Assembly (NCBI GenBank): GCA_035517115.1 | Contig: DATIZL010000104.1 | Location: forward strand, 1-54,880 | Reading direction: 5' to 3' | DNA: 54,880 nt | Origin: Hyphomicrobium_A sp035517115 | Lineage (GTDB): Bacteria; Pseudomonadota; Alphaproteobacteria; Rhizobiales; Hyphomicrobiaceae | In this document: positions 1 through 8,479 of the stretch, piece after piece | How positions within the stretch are numbered: the stretch's first letter is position 1 | Layout: every line of letters starts with the position of its first letter | Notes under the pieces: generated by a model | What the model saw: the letters and a program-made list of their open reading frames with translations, nothing else | Database searches by the model: none | Told to the model about the DNA's origin: nothing | Made by a program: the position numbers and the translations under genes

Positions 1-376
1 CGCCCGCCGTGTCGTCGGTACGAGCCCGGCCCATATCGCGCGCGAGGCCACGCACCTCCGCCCACGGCAGCCTTGCAAACAGCGGATCGGAGCCGGTGCG
101 CACACGCAACGGAAGCTCGCGCGCGATCAGATACTCGGCGATCGCCTGCGGAAGCTCTGCCGCATCGCCCGTCTCTATGAGCTCGGTCGCTTGCGCGGCG
201 AGGAACGACTTGAAGAGTGCGATACGCTCAACCGCGCCGACGCGGCCGCGGTCCGGCACGAGCCGGCTGCCACCTCCGGCAAGGCGCGCTTCGGCGCCTG
301 CGCGCCGCGCCGCATCGGCCCCTGGCTCGACCTTGAGTCCGGCGCGCACCTTGGCGAGGATGGCGGAGCGGCTCAT
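1..376 (-). CDS. lutC: LutC, lactate utilization LUD-domain protein (partial, N-terminal part)
   Basis: The window edge cuts this gene, leaving about the first 125 residues, which begin MSRSAILAKVRAGL. The start ATG overlaps the lutB stop as ATGA, the usual sign of translational coupling. LutC is the LUD-domain subunit of the LutABC complex, which oxidises L-lactate to pyruvate in the cytoplasm and passes electrons on through iron-sulfur centres of LutA and LutB. The visible part lacks the catalytic core of the LUD fold, so identification rests on this N-terminal motif and on its place as third gene after lutA and lutB. No frameshift is seen in the part present. Confidence 0.85.
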   Translation of the reverse strand, partial: MSRSAILAKVRAGLKVEPGADAARRAGAEARLAGGGSRLVPDRGRVGAVERIALFKSFLAAQATELIETGDAAELPQAIAEYLIARELPLRVRTGSDPLFARLPWAEVRGLARDMGRARTDDTAG

Positions 377-1797
377 GGGATTTCCCTCCGCTGCCGCCGC
401 GCCCACTGCGCCTGAAAGGTTGCGCCTTGGGGAGCGGGCAGGTCGCGGTAGCGCGTCCACGCCTCAGCAAACGGCAGCCGCGAGAGCGCGCCGCGCCCGC
501 GGGCGAGCCCAGCCAGCACCGACGTGCCCAACCGTGCCACGACGCGATAGAGGCGCGGCCGGCGCGCCAAGTACGCCCAGGCCCGCAGCAGTGCCTTGCT
601 CCACCCCGTCGCGCCCTCCGCGAACGAGACCTCGCGCCACCTCCGCATCAGTGTGACGAGCGGGATCTCGACCGGGCACACGGACTCGCAGCGCCCGCAG
701 AAGGTCGAGGCCTGCGCCAGCTCACCTGCCGCCTGCGGACCGAACAGAGCCGGCGACAGCACCGCCCCGATGGGTCCCGCGTAGATCGAGCCGTAGGCGT
801 GCCCGCCGATGGAGCAGTAGACGGGGCAGTGGTTCATGCACGCCCCGCAGCGGATGCAGCGCAGCACCTCGCGCAAGCCGCTGCCCAAAAGCTCCGCGCG
901 CCCGTTGTCGACGAGGACGACATGGCACTCCTCCGGCCCGTCGGGATCGCCGGGCCGCCGCGGCCCGGTGACCAGCGTCGTATAGGCCGTGAACTCCTGG
1001 CCAGTCCCTGAGCGCGCAAGGAGCCGCAGCAGCGTCCAGGCATCGCTGAGCGTCGGCACCACCTTCTCGATGGAGGCGAGCACGATGTGCACGCGCGGCA
1101 GCGTCAGCGTCAGGTCGGCGTTGCCCTCGTTGGTGACGATGATGGCCGATCCGGTCTGGGCGACGAGCAGGTTCGCCCCCGTGATACCGATATCGGCGCC
1201 GAGGAACTTCGGCCGCAGGATGGCGCGCGCCTCGGCGACGAGCGCCGCCGGGCTCGACATGTCGCGGTCCTGCGGCAGCTGCTCGTGGCGGCGGCGGAAA
1301 TCCTCGGCGATGTCGGCAGGGCTCAAGTGAATGGCCGGCGCGATGAGATGGCTCGGCGTCTCGCCGCGGATCTGGATGACGTACTCGCCAAGGTCGGTCT
1401 CGACCACCTCGAGCGCCGCGGCCTCCAGCCGTGCGTTGAGGCCGATCTCCTCCGACACCATCGACTTGCTCTTGGTGACGAGGCGCGCGCCCGCTTCCCG
1501 GCAGATGGAAAGAACGATGTCGCAAGCGTCCGCCGCCGTCGCCGCCCAGTGCACCTTCGAGCCCGCGCCAATGGCGTTGCGCTCGAACGCCTCGAGGTAG
1601 AGGTCGAGATGTGCAAGCGCGTGGTCCTTGATATCGCGCCCGGCGCGCCGCAAGGCCTCGAACTCGGGCAGCGCTGCCTTCACCCGCGCTCGCGCCGCGA
1701 CGAAGCCGCCCGGCACGTCTGCGAGCGCCCGCTGCAGCCGCGCATCCGCCAGCGCCGCGGCCGACCTGCCGGTCAAGGGTGAGGCCGCCGGCCTCAT
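373..1797 (-). CDS. lutB: LutB, iron-sulfur LUD-domain subunit of L-lactate oxidation complex
   Basis: This 474-residue protein has an N-terminal LUD domain (about residues 60-290) followed by a ferredoxin-like 4Fe-4S region with CIRCGACMNHCP and CGRCESVCP motifs (about residues 300-375). That domain order is diagnostic for LutB (YkgF). It oxidises L-lactate with LutA and LutC and carries electrons through its two clusters. The chosen ATG (MRPAASPLTG) overlaps the lutA stop by ATGA. The frame stays open upstream inside lutA, but that part is shadow sequence. The next gene, lutC, overlaps the same way, so the three form a tight operon. C-terminal length is normal. Confidence 0.93.
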   Translation of the reverse strand: MRPAASPLTGRSAAALADARLQRALADVPGGFVAARARVKAALPEFEALRRAGRDIKDHALAHLDLYLEAFERNAIGAGSKVHWAATAADACDIVLSICREAGARLVTKSKSMVSEEIGLNARLEAAALEVVETDLGEYVIQIRGETPSHLIAPAIHLSPADIAEDFRRRHEQLPQDRDMSSPAALVAEARAILRPKFLGADIGITGANLLVAQTGSAIIVTNEGNADLTLTLPRVHIVLASIEKVVPTLSDAWTLLRLLARSGTGQEFTAYTTLVTGPRRPGDPDGPEECHVVLVDNGRAELLGSGLREVLRCIRCGACMNHCPVYCSIGGHAYGSIYAGPIGAVLSPALFGPQAAGELAQASTFCGRCESVCPVEIPLVTLMRRWREVSFAEGATGWSKALLRAWAYLARRPRLYRVVARLGTSVLAGLARGRGALSRLPFAEAWTRYRDLPAPQGATFQAQWARRQRREIP

Positions 1798-2570
1798 GAG
1801 CCCCCCGCCCGGGCGATGGGCGGCTCGGCCGTCTCCCCGGCCAGCACCTCCGCCACATGCCGGCATGAAATCCGCGATCCTTCGCGCGCGAGCTTGCCGG
1901 CGATGTTGAGGAGGCAGCCGAGCTCGCCCGACAACAGGAGGTTGGGGTCCACGGCCGCGGCGCTCGCCGTCTTCTTGCTCACCATGGCGTTGGAGATGTC
2001 CGGATACTTCACGCAGAAGAGCCCGCCGAAGCCGCAGCAGATCTCGGTCTCGGCCATCTCGACGAGCTCGGTGCCCGCGAGGCGCTTCAAGAGCTCGCGC
2101 GGCTGGCGCTTGATGCCGAGCTCGCGCAGCCCCGAGCAGCCGTCGTGGTAGGTGACGCGCCCGCTGAAGGCGCCGGGCACCGCCTCGAGCTTGCGTACAT
2201 CCACCAAGAAGGAGACGAGCTCGTGGACCCGCTCGGCGAAGGCGCGCGCCCGCGGGCCGGCCGCGGGGTCCCCGGCGAGGAGCCGCGGGTAGTGGACCTT
2301 CAGCATGGCCGCGCACGATCCCGATGGCGCGACGACGTAGTCGAAGCCTTCGAAGGCCTCGATCGTCTGCACGGCGAGCGCACGCGCGTCCTCGCGGTCG
2401 CCGCTGTTGTAGGCGGGCTGGCCGCAGCAGGTCTGCGCCGCGGGCACGAAGACATCGCAGCCGGCCGCCTCCAACAGGCGCACGGCAGCAAAGCCGACCG
2501 ACGGGCGGAATAGATCGACGAGACAGGTGACGAAGAGGCCGACGCGGGGCCGCTGGGATTGGCTTGTCAT
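1794..2570 (-). CDS. lutA: LutA, (Fe-S)-binding CCG-domain subunit of L-lactate oxidation complex
   Basis: This 258-residue protein has two cysteine-rich CCG domains. The first includes QTCCGQPAYNSGD near residue 50, and the second has DGCSGLRELG followed by EICCGFGGLF near residues 145-190. These motifs bind Fe-S clusters in LutA, GlcF and heterodisulfide reductase subunit B. The small size and the position directly ahead of lutB and lutC identify LutA (YkgE) rather than GlcF. It is the first gene of the lut operon. About 50 bp separate its start from the end of the upstream co-directional cytochrome c gene, so the cytochrome may be co-transcribed. Confidence 0.93.
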   Translation of the reverse strand: MTSQSQRPRVGLFVTCLVDLFRPSVGFAAVRLLEAAGCDVFVPAAQTCCGQPAYNSGDREDARALAVQTIEAFEGFDYVVAPSGSCAAMLKVHYPRLLAGDPAAGPRARAFAERVHELVSFLVDVRKLEAVPGAFSGRVTYHDGCSGLRELGIKRQPRELLKRLAGTELVEMAETEICCGFGGLFCVKYPDISNAMVSKKTASAAAVDPNLLLSGELGCLLNIAGKLAREGSRISCRHVAEVLAGETAEPPIARAGGS

Positions 2571-2618
2571 CGCGCGCGCAGCCTCGCAGGGCCGAGCGCG
2601 AGGTTCAAGCGCCGCCCT

Positions 2619-2999
2619 CTACTTCTGGGTCTTGAGGAAAGCAATGAGGTCCTTGAGCTCGGCCTCGTTCTTGACGCCGGCAAACGCCATCACCCCGTTG
2701 GGGACGAAACTGTCGGGCGCGTCGAGATACTGCGTGAGGTTGCCTTCGGTCCAGACGAGGCCGGCGGCAGCCTTCTGCTTCATGGCGTCGGAGTAGTTGA
2801 AGCCCGACGCGGAAGCCGCCTTGCGGCCGACTATGCCGTTGAGCTGGGGCCCGACCTTGTTCTGCGCGCCCGGGCCGATGGTGTGACAGGCGCGGCAGCG
2901 GCGGAACACCTGCTCGCCCTTGCCAGCGTCTTGGGCCGAGGCGGGCGCTGCGCCCATGGCGACCGCGATGAAGATTGCGAGACTAAGTGCCCGTTTCAT
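2619..2999 (-). CDS. Small soluble class I cytochrome c (cytochrome c2-like), periplasmic
   Basis: The mature protein carries one haem attachment motif, CRACH, near residue 36, and a C-terminal Met region (NGVMAFAG) that would provide the sixth ligand. The chosen start gives a 126-residue precursor with a clean signal peptide (MKRALSLAIFIAVAMG, cleavage after APASAQ). An upstream in-frame start would add 32 unlikely residues ahead of the signal and was rejected. Class I cytochromes c shuttle electrons in the periplasm. Its place between the lut operon and a LysR gene, all on one strand, suggests but does not prove that it serves as electron acceptor in hydroxyacid oxidation. It could equally be a housekeeping cytochrome c2 or c-550 type. 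Confidence 0.9.
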   Translation of the reverse strand: MKRALSLAIFIAVAMGAAPASAQDAGKGEQVFRRCRACHTIGPGAQNKVGPQLNGIVGRKAASASGFNYSDAMKQKAAAGLVWTEGNLTQYLDAPDSFVPNGVMAFAGVKNEAELKDLIAFLKTQK

Positions 3000-3098
3000 T
3001 GCAGCCGCTCCCTGTCCGGCCGCCACCTCAGCAAAACTGCGGCCGGCGATCAAGGGAGCACAGGATCGTGGCTGGCTGATGTTGCTTTGGCGCACGCG

Positions 3099-4088
3099 TC
3101 AGCGGGTCGACGCAACCGCCCGCGAGCGCTTGCCCGTCCCCCCGCTGGCCTTGGCGGCGGCGCCCTTGGGCGCGAGCTTGCCGAGGTCCAAGCCCTTGTC
3201 CCAATAGGGTTCTGGTCCATAGAGCTCGGCCAGGAACTCGATGAAGACGTTGACCTTGGCGGGCATGAACTCGCGGCAGGGGTAGACCGCATAGACCGCG
3301 ACGTTGGAGGAGCCGCGATACTGCGGCAGCACCACCTTCAACTTGCCGCTCTTGAGCTCGGGCCCGACGTCCCAAGTCGAGCGCAGGCCGAGACCCAGCC
3401 CTGCCAGCACAGCCTCGCGGATAAGCTCGCCCGAGTTGGAGCGCAGATTGCCGTTGGTGCGCACCTGCTCCTCGCCGTCCGGCCCCTCGAGGCGCCAGAC
3501 ATCCTGGGCCCCGGCCGAGAGGCAGTTGTGCAGGTTGAGATCGGCGAGCGAGGCGGGGGTGCCGTACTTCTCAAGATATGCGGGGGCTGCGCAGATGACC
3601 CGGTTGTCGGTGGCGATCTTGCGCGCGACGAGAGAGGAATCCTCGAGCTCCCCGATGCGGATGGCGAGATCGAACCCCTCGCGGATGATGTCGACGAAGC
3701 GGTCGGTCAGGTGCGAGTCGAGCTCGATGTCTGGGTAGCTCGCAAGGAACTTGCCGAGGTAGGGCGCTATATGGAGGCGGCTGAAGGTCGTCGGCATGGT
3801 GATCTTCAGGACACCGCGCGGCTTGGTGTTGCGGCGGCTCACGAAGTCCTCGGCCTCCTCGCACAGGCTGAGGATATCGACCACGCGCTTGAAGTAGCCG
3901 GCCCCGGTCTCGGTCAGCGTGAGCTGGCGCGTCGTGCGCTGGAACAGGCGCGCACCGAGGTGCTCCTCGAGCTGACTGATGCGTTTGGATACGACCGCGG
4001 GGGACAAGCCCATCTCGCGCCCAGCGGCCGACATGTTGCCGGTGCGTGCGACGCGTGCGAATATCTCTAAATCGCTTATGGAATTCAC
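3099..4088 (-). CDS. LysR-family transcriptional regulator
   Basis: A winged helix-turn-helix DNA-binding domain fills about residues 1-60 (ISDLEIFARVARTGNMSAAG), followed by a substrate-binding domain to about residue 295. The last 35 residues form a Lys/Ala/Gly-rich basic tail that is unusual for the family. The GTG start at VNSISDLE was chosen because the family N-terminus aligns there; the frame is open 16 codons further upstream without a good domain match. It is divergent from glcDEF and upstream of the cytochrome c and lut genes, so control of lactate or glycolate oxidation is a reasonable inference. A perfect ATGGCC-N13-GGCCAT inverted repeat lies in the divergent intergenic region. 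Confidence 0.92.
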   Translation of the reverse strand: MNSISDLEIFARVARTGNMSAAGREMGLSPAVVSKRISQLEEHLGARLFQRTTRQLTLTETGAGYFKRVVDILSLCEEAEDFVSRRNTKPRGVLKITMPTTFSRLHIAPYLGKFLASYPDIELDSHLTDRFVDIIREGFDLAIRIGELEDSSLVARKIATDNRVICAAPAYLEKYGTPASLADLNLHNCLSAGAQDVWRLEGPDGEEQVRTNGNLRSNSGELIREAVLAGLGLGLRSTWDVGPELKSGKLKVVLPQYRGSSNVAVYAVYPCREFMPAKVNVFIEFLAELYGPEPYWDKGLDLGKLAPKGAAAKASGGTGKRSRAVASTR

Positions 4089-4154
4089 TTGAGCCGAGCC
4101 CCTGCGAACGAGCTTGCTTCCACAGCCAGCCAGCAACTTTGAGAAGCTGAAATT

Positions 4155-4179
4155 ATGGCCGATACCGACTATAGGCCAT
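4155..4179. promoter_or_regulatory. Inverted repeat ATGGCC-N13-GGCCAT, candidate LysR operator
   Basis: This perfect 6-bp dyad with a 13-bp spacer lies in the intergenic region between the divergent LysR gene and glcD. LysR regulators commonly bind interrupted dyads of this kind near their own promoter. The assignment is inference from position and symmetry. Confidence 0.4.
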
Positions 4180-4209
4180 CGTCCTAAATTCGGAACAGCT
4201 CTACTGTTG

Positions 4210-4215
4210 TATAAT
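4210..4215 (+). promoter_or_regulatory. Candidate -10 box (TATAAT) of the glcDEF promoter
   Basis: An exact TATAAT hexamer stands about 95 bp ahead of the glcD start in an otherwise GC-rich intergenic region. The -35 region about 17 bp upstream is poor (near TAAATT/TTCGGA), which would fit an activator-dependent promoter. The candidate LysR dyad ends about 30 bp upstream of it. Confidence 0.35.
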
Positions 4216-4247
4216 GGGCGCTCGTTGGCTGCTAAGGTCCGCGCTCC

Positions 4248-4265
4248 GATTCAGAATCAGATTCT
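4248..4265. promoter_or_regulatory. Overlapping palindromes (GATTCAGAATC / AGAATCAGATTCT), candidate operator
   Basis: Two overlapping short palindromes occur in the leader of glcD, between the candidate -10 box and the start codon. This position would suit a repressor site. No known consensus was matched. Confidence 0.25.
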
Positions 4266-4307
4266 TTTGTCAAGCGGGCCGTGGTCGAAGAGCGGGAGAA
4301 CTTAGGC

Positions 4308-5777
4308 ATGACGCTGTCGAGATTGCCGGAGCCTGATCGCGGCGTGCTCGCGCGCAGCAGCGCCATCGTCGAGGATCTGGTCAAGCTCATCGGCGCCGAA
4401 TCCGTGATCGCGGACGAGGACGGGCGCCGCGCGTTCGAGGCGGACGCGCTCACGGCCTATCGCCGCATGCCGCTCGCCGTCGTGCTGCCGCGCTCCACCG
4501 AGGACGTGGCGAAGGTCTTGAAATACTGCCACCAGAACCGCTTGAAGGTCGTCCCGCGCGGCGCCGGCACCTCGCTGTCGGGCGGTGCGCTGCCCGCCGA
4601 GGACGCCATCGTCATAGGCATCTCGCGCATGAACCGCATCCTCGACGTCGACTTCGAGAACCGCGCCATGCGCGTGGAGACGGGCATCACCAACCTCGCC
4701 ATCACCGAGGCGGTGGCAGCGGAAGGCTTCTTTTACGCGCCCGACCCCTCGAGCCAGCTCGCCTGCACGCTCGGCGGCAACCTCGCCATGAACTCGGGCG
4801 GCGCGCACTGCTTGAAGTACGGCGTGACCACCAACAACGTGCTCGGGCTGCGCATGGTGCTCATGGACGGGGAGATCGTGGACATCGGCGGCCCCTATCT
4901 CGACTCCGAGGGCTACGACTTCTTGGCCCTCGTCGTCGGCTCGGAGGGCCAGTTCGGCATCATCACGGAAGCGACCGTGCGCATCCTGCCCAAGGCCGAG
5001 AGCGCGCGCCCAATCCTCTTGGGCTTCGGCTCCAGCGCCGCCGCGGGCAGCTGCGTTGCCGCCATCATCGCCTCGGGCATCATCCCGGTCGCCATCGAGT
5101 TCATGGACAAGCCAGCGATCGCGGTGGCGGAGGCCTACGCCAAGGCCGGCTACCCGCTCGACGTGGAGGCGCTGCTGATCGTCGAGGTCGAAGGCTCGCC
5201 CGAGGAGGTCAACCGGCTGCTCGCCGACATCGTCGAGATCGCCAAGGGCTTCCAGCCCAAGGTCATCGAGCCTGCAACCTCGCCCGAGCACAGCGCCAAG
5301 ATCTGGAAGGGGCGCAAGGCGGCGTTCGGGGCGATCGGGCGCATCTCCGACTACTATTGCATGGACGGCACCATCCCCTTGTCGAAGATGCCGGAGGTGC
5401 TGGTGCAGATCTCGCAGATCTGCGCCGCGCACCGGCTCAAAGTGGCGAACGTGTTCCACGCCGGCGACGGCAACCTGCACCCGCTGATCCTCTATGACGC
5501 CAACAACGAGGACGAGGCGCGCCGGGCGGAGCTCGCGGGCGCCGACATCCTGAAGCTGTGCGTCTCGGTCGGCGGCTGCCTCACCGGCGAGCACGGCGTC
5601 GGCATCGAGAAGCGCGACCTCATGGGCGTGCAGTTCAGCCCCGCCGACCTCGCGGTGCAGATGCGCATCAAGAGCGTGTTCGACCCGCAGTGGCTCCTGA
5701 ACGCCGGCAAGGTGTTTCCGCTCGAGGCGGCGGAGACGCAAGAGGCGCCCGCCGAATCGGCGCATAGAGCGGCTTGA
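4308..5777 (+). CDS. glcD: GlcD, glycolate oxidase FAD-linked subunit
   Basis: This 489-residue flavoprotein of the PCMH/FAD_binding_4 family has an FAD-binding domain (about residues 50-230; motifs PRGAGTSLSGGALP and NSGGAHCLKYG) and a C-terminal FAD-oxidase domain with HAGDGNLHP and GGCLTGEHGVG. With GlcE and GlcF it oxidises glycolate to glyoxylate at the membrane. D-lactate dehydrogenases of the same family look alike, but the glcE and glcF genes downstream settle the call. The ATG before TLSRLPEP follows a GGGAG ribosome site at about 9 bp. A GTG nine codons upstream is a weaker alternative. It is the first gene of the operon, divergent from a LysR gene. Confidence 0.95.
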   Translation: MTLSRLPEPDRGVLARSSAIVEDLVKLIGAESVIADEDGRRAFEADALTAYRRMPLAVVLPRSTEDVAKVLKYCHQNRLKVVPRGAGTSLSGGALPAEDAIVIGISRMNRILDVDFENRAMRVETGITNLAITEAVAAEGFFYAPDPSSQLACTLGGNLAMNSGGAHCLKYGVTTNNVLGLRMVLMDGEIVDIGGPYLDSEGYDFLALVVGSEGQFGIITEATVRILPKAESARPILLGFGSSAAAGSCVAAIIASGIIPVAIEFMDKPAIAVAEAYAKAGYPLDVEALLIVEVEGSPEEVNRLLADIVEIAKGFQPKVIEPATSPEHSAKIWKGRKAAFGAIGRISDYYCMDGTIPLSKMPEVLVQISQICAAHRLKVANVFHAGDGNLHPLILYDANNEDEARRAELAGADILKLCVSVGGCLTGEHGVGIEKRDLMGVQFSPADLAVQMRIKSVFDPQWLLNAGKVFPLEAAETQEAPAESAHRAA

Positions 5778-5793
5778 GCAAGGAGACCTCGCA

Positions 5794-7014
5794 TTGAGCG
5801 ACCTGCAGCGGCCCGGAGCCGATTGGGAGCTTCAGTTCATGGTCGCGGGATGCGCCGAGAAGGGCATCCCCATCGAGATCGTGGGCTCGGGGTCGAAGCG
5901 CGCCGTTGGCCGCCCGATCGAGAACGCCATGACCATCACGACCGCGTCCTTGCGCGGCGTCACCCTCTACGAGCCGAGCGAGCTCGTCATGTCGGCGCGT
6001 GCCGGCACCCCGCTCTCTGCCATCGAGGCCGAGCTCGCCGCGCGCGGGCAGATGCTCGCGTTCGAGCCGATCGACATCGGGCCGGCCACCGGCACCGCGC
6101 ACGGCACGCAGACCATCGGGGCGGTGTTCGCCACCAACCTTTCGGGCGCGCGGCGCATCCACAGCGGAGCGGCGCGCGATCACCTCCTGGGCATCAAGGG
6201 CGTCAACGGCCGCGCGGAGCTATTCCAGTCGGGCGGCCGCGTCATGAAGAATGTGACCGGCTACGACGTCGCGCGCGGGCTTTCAGGAAGCTGGGGCACG
6301 CTTGCGATCATGACCGAGGTGACGTTCAAGGTCGTCCCCTGGCCGGAGACGGCCGCCACCCTCATCTATCTCAACCTCCCCGACAACATAGCGGTCGAGC
6401 TGTTGTGCGCGGCGATGGCGCAGCCCGTTGAGGTGTCGGGCGCGGTGCACCTGCAGGCCCCGCTCGCCGCCAGGCTCAGCCATCCGGGCCTCAAGACCAT
6501 GAGCAAGTCGGTGACGGCGCTGCGGCTCGAGAATTTCTCCGGCGCGGTGACGGCGCGCAAGCAGAAGCTCAAGGAGGCGTTGAAGGTGTACGGCAAGGCG
6601 CTCGAGCTCGATCATCGCGAGACGCTGGAGTTCTGGAGCGAGCTGCGCCGGCTCTCGGTGCTGCCCTACCGGCAGACGCTGCTGTGGCGCATCGCGACCA
6701 AGCCCACCATGGCCGCCAAGCTCGTGCAGGCGATCAAGCGCTATATGCCGGCGGAGGCGCTCTACGACTGGGCGGGCGGCCTCGTGTGGCTCGAGGTGCC
6801 GGCGACCGCGGATGCCGGCACGGTCGAGATCCGCCGCGCCGCCGCCATCCACGGCGGCCATGCTACGCTGATCCGCGCCGAGCGCAGCGTGCGCGCCAGC
6901 GTGGAGGTGTTCCAGCCCTTGAGCCCGGCGCTCGAGCGCCTGACGCGCGGGCTCAAAGCCGCCTTCGACCCCGCCGGGATTTTGAACCCCGGCCGCATGT
7001 ACGCGAACGTGTGA
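5794..7014 (+). CDS. glcE: GlcE, glycolate oxidase FAD-binding subunit
   Basis: The 406-residue protein has one FAD_binding_4 domain in its N-terminal half, with the GRVMKNVTGYDVARGLSGSWG segment region (about residues 148-168) typical of GlcE, and lacks the C-terminal oxidase domain of GlcD. It is an essential subunit of glycolate oxidase beside GlcD and GlcF. Translation appears to start at TTG, 8 bp after a strong AAGGAG site, giving MSDLQRPGADWEL. No better start lies nearby. The gene sits 16 bp after glcD and 6 bp before glcF, a compact operon. Confidence 0.94.
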   Translation: MSDLQRPGADWELQFMVAGCAEKGIPIEIVGSGSKRAVGRPIENAMTITTASLRGVTLYEPSELVMSARAGTPLSAIEAELAARGQMLAFEPIDIGPATGTAHGTQTIGAVFATNLSGARRIHSGAARDHLLGIKGVNGRAELFQSGGRVMKNVTGYDVARGLSGSWGTLAIMTEVTFKVVPWPETAATLIYLNLPDNIAVELLCAAMAQPVEVSGAVHLQAPLAARLSHPGLKTMSKSVTALRLENFSGAVTARKQKLKEALKVYGKALELDHRETLEFWSELRRLSVLPYRQTLLWRIATKPTMAAKLVQAIKRYMPAEALYDWAGGLVWLEVPATADAGTVEIRRAAAIHGGHATLIRAERSVRASVEVFQPLSPALERLTRGLKAAFDPAGILNPGRMYANV

Positions 7015-7020
7015 GGAAGG

Positions 7021-8385
7021 ATGCAGACGAATTTCAGGCCCGAGCAGCTTGAGAATCCGCGCATCGCGGAGGCCGACGCCATCCTGCGCCGCTGCGTTCA
7101 CTGCGGCCTGTGCACGGCGACCTGCCCGACCTACGTGCTCTTGGGCGATGAGCGCGACAGCCCGCGCGGGCGCATCTACCTCATCAAGGAGATGCTGGAG
7201 GACCAGCGCCCGGCGAGCCCGCAGGTGCAGACGCACGTCGACCGCTGCCTCTCCTGCCTCTCGTGCATGACGACGTGCCCGAGCGGCGTCGACTACATGC
7301 ATCTCGTCGATCTCGCCCGCAGCTACATCGAGGCCACGGGCAAGCGCAGCTTCAAGGAGCGGCTGACGCGCTGGCTCCTCGCGCACGTGCTGCCGCGGCC
7401 CGACCGCTTCCGCCTCGCGATCCGGCTCACCCCGTTGGCGCGCCCCTGGGTCCCGCTCCTGCGGCGAATGGGTCTCAAGGAGCTCGCCGCCATGATCGAG
7501 CTGGCGCCCGAGGTGCTCCCTCCCTCCTCCCGCTTCGAGGGGCCAGGCACGGCGGCCACGGAAGCGGAGCGGCGGGCGCGTGTGATCCTGCTCACGGGCT
7601 GCGCCCAGCAGGTGCTGCGGCCCAGCATCAACGATGCCACCATCCGGCTCCTCGCGCGGCGCGGCGTCGACGTCGTCGTATCCAACGGCGCCGGCTGCTG
7701 CGGGGCCCTCACCTACCATCTGGGCGACGAGGCGCTCGCCGCCGACTACGCCAAGCGCAACGTCAACGCCTGGTCGAAGGAGCTTTCCAAGGGGCCCGTC
7801 GACGCCATCATCGTCAACACCTCGGGCTGCGGCACCATGGTCAAGGACTACGGCCACCTCCTGAAGCGCGACCCCGAGTACGCCGCCCGCGCCCAACGCG
7901 TCTCCGAGCTTGCGCGCGACGTGTGCGAGTTCGCCGCGAGCTACGACCTCGGCGCGCCCAAGCGCTGGTCGTCGGTGCGCGTCGCCTACCATCCCGCCTG
8001 CTCGCTGCAGCACGGACAGGGCATCAAGGACGAGCCGCGCGAGCTTCTGAGCAAGGCCGGCTTCGGCGTGGTGGAGGTGCTCGAGGGGCACATCTGCTGC
8101 GGGTCGGCCGGAACCTACAACATCCTGCAGCCCGAGCTAGCGGCGCAGTTGCGCGAGCGCAAGGTGCGCAACGTCAAGCGCGCGAAGCCGGACGTGGTCG
8201 CCATCGGCAACATCGGCTGCATCACGCAACTTGCGGGCTCGCTCGACGTGCCGGTGGTGCATACAGCGGAGCTCTTGGACTGGGCCTATGGCGGCCCGGT
8301 GCCGCGCGGGCTCGAGCACCTCGCGCGCTTCATGTCGAACGTGCCGGAGCCCAAGCGCTACGTCGAGGACTTCATCGAGGCGTGA
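7021..8385 (+). CDS. glcF: GlcF, glycolate oxidase iron-sulfur subunit
   Basis: The 454-residue protein has two 4Fe-4S motifs near the N-terminus (CVHCGLCTATCP, about residue 24, and CLSCLSCMTTCP, about residue 78) and two C-terminal cysteine-rich CCG domains (GAGCCGALTYHLG and GHICCGSAG). This is the standard GlcF layout. It carries electrons from the FAD subunits GlcD/GlcE to the respiratory chain. It ends the glcDEF operon. The short stretch after it has no obvious strong terminator, and the next genes run on the other strand. Confidence 0.96.
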   Translation: MQTNFRPEQLENPRIAEADAILRRCVHCGLCTATCPTYVLLGDERDSPRGRIYLIKEMLEDQRPASPQVQTHVDRCLSCLSCMTTCPSGVDYMHLVDLARSYIEATGKRSFKERLTRWLLAHVLPRPDRFRLAIRLTPLARPWVPLLRRMGLKELAAMIELAPEVLPPSSRFEGPGTAATEAERRARVILLTGCAQQVLRPSINDATIRLLARRGVDVVVSNGAGCCGALTYHLGDEALAADYAKRNVNAWSKELSKGPVDAIIVNTSGCGTMVKDYGHLLKRDPEYAARAQRVSELARDVCEFAASYDLGAPKRWSSVRVAYHPACSLQHGQGIKDEPRELLSKAGFGVVEVLEGHICCGSAGTYNILQPELAAQLRERKVRNVKRAKPDVVAIGNIGCITQLAGSLDVPVVHTAELLDWAYGGPVPRGLEHLARFMSNVPEPKRYVEDFIEA

Positions 8386-8479
8386 ACCTCAGTGCGCTGA
8401 TCTCTAGAGCCCAAAAACCCAACCGAGGCGATCTGGTTTCGAGGTAGCATCGCCGCTGACCGCGGCCCGCTCCCGTTCA

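Noticed and set aside
373..2316. A 647-residue LutB read through from inside lutA
   Set aside because: The upstream 170 codons are in the shadow frame of lutA. The ATG overlapping the lutA stop gives the normal LutB length.
4302..5765. A 487-codon minus-strand frame opposite glcD
   Set aside because: The composition (Asp, Arg, His, Val) is typical of an antisense shadow, and glcD on the other strand is certain.
8386..8479. A tRNA or small RNA gene after glcF
   Set aside because: No cloverleaf or T-loop sequence can be folded, and the stretch is under 100 bp.
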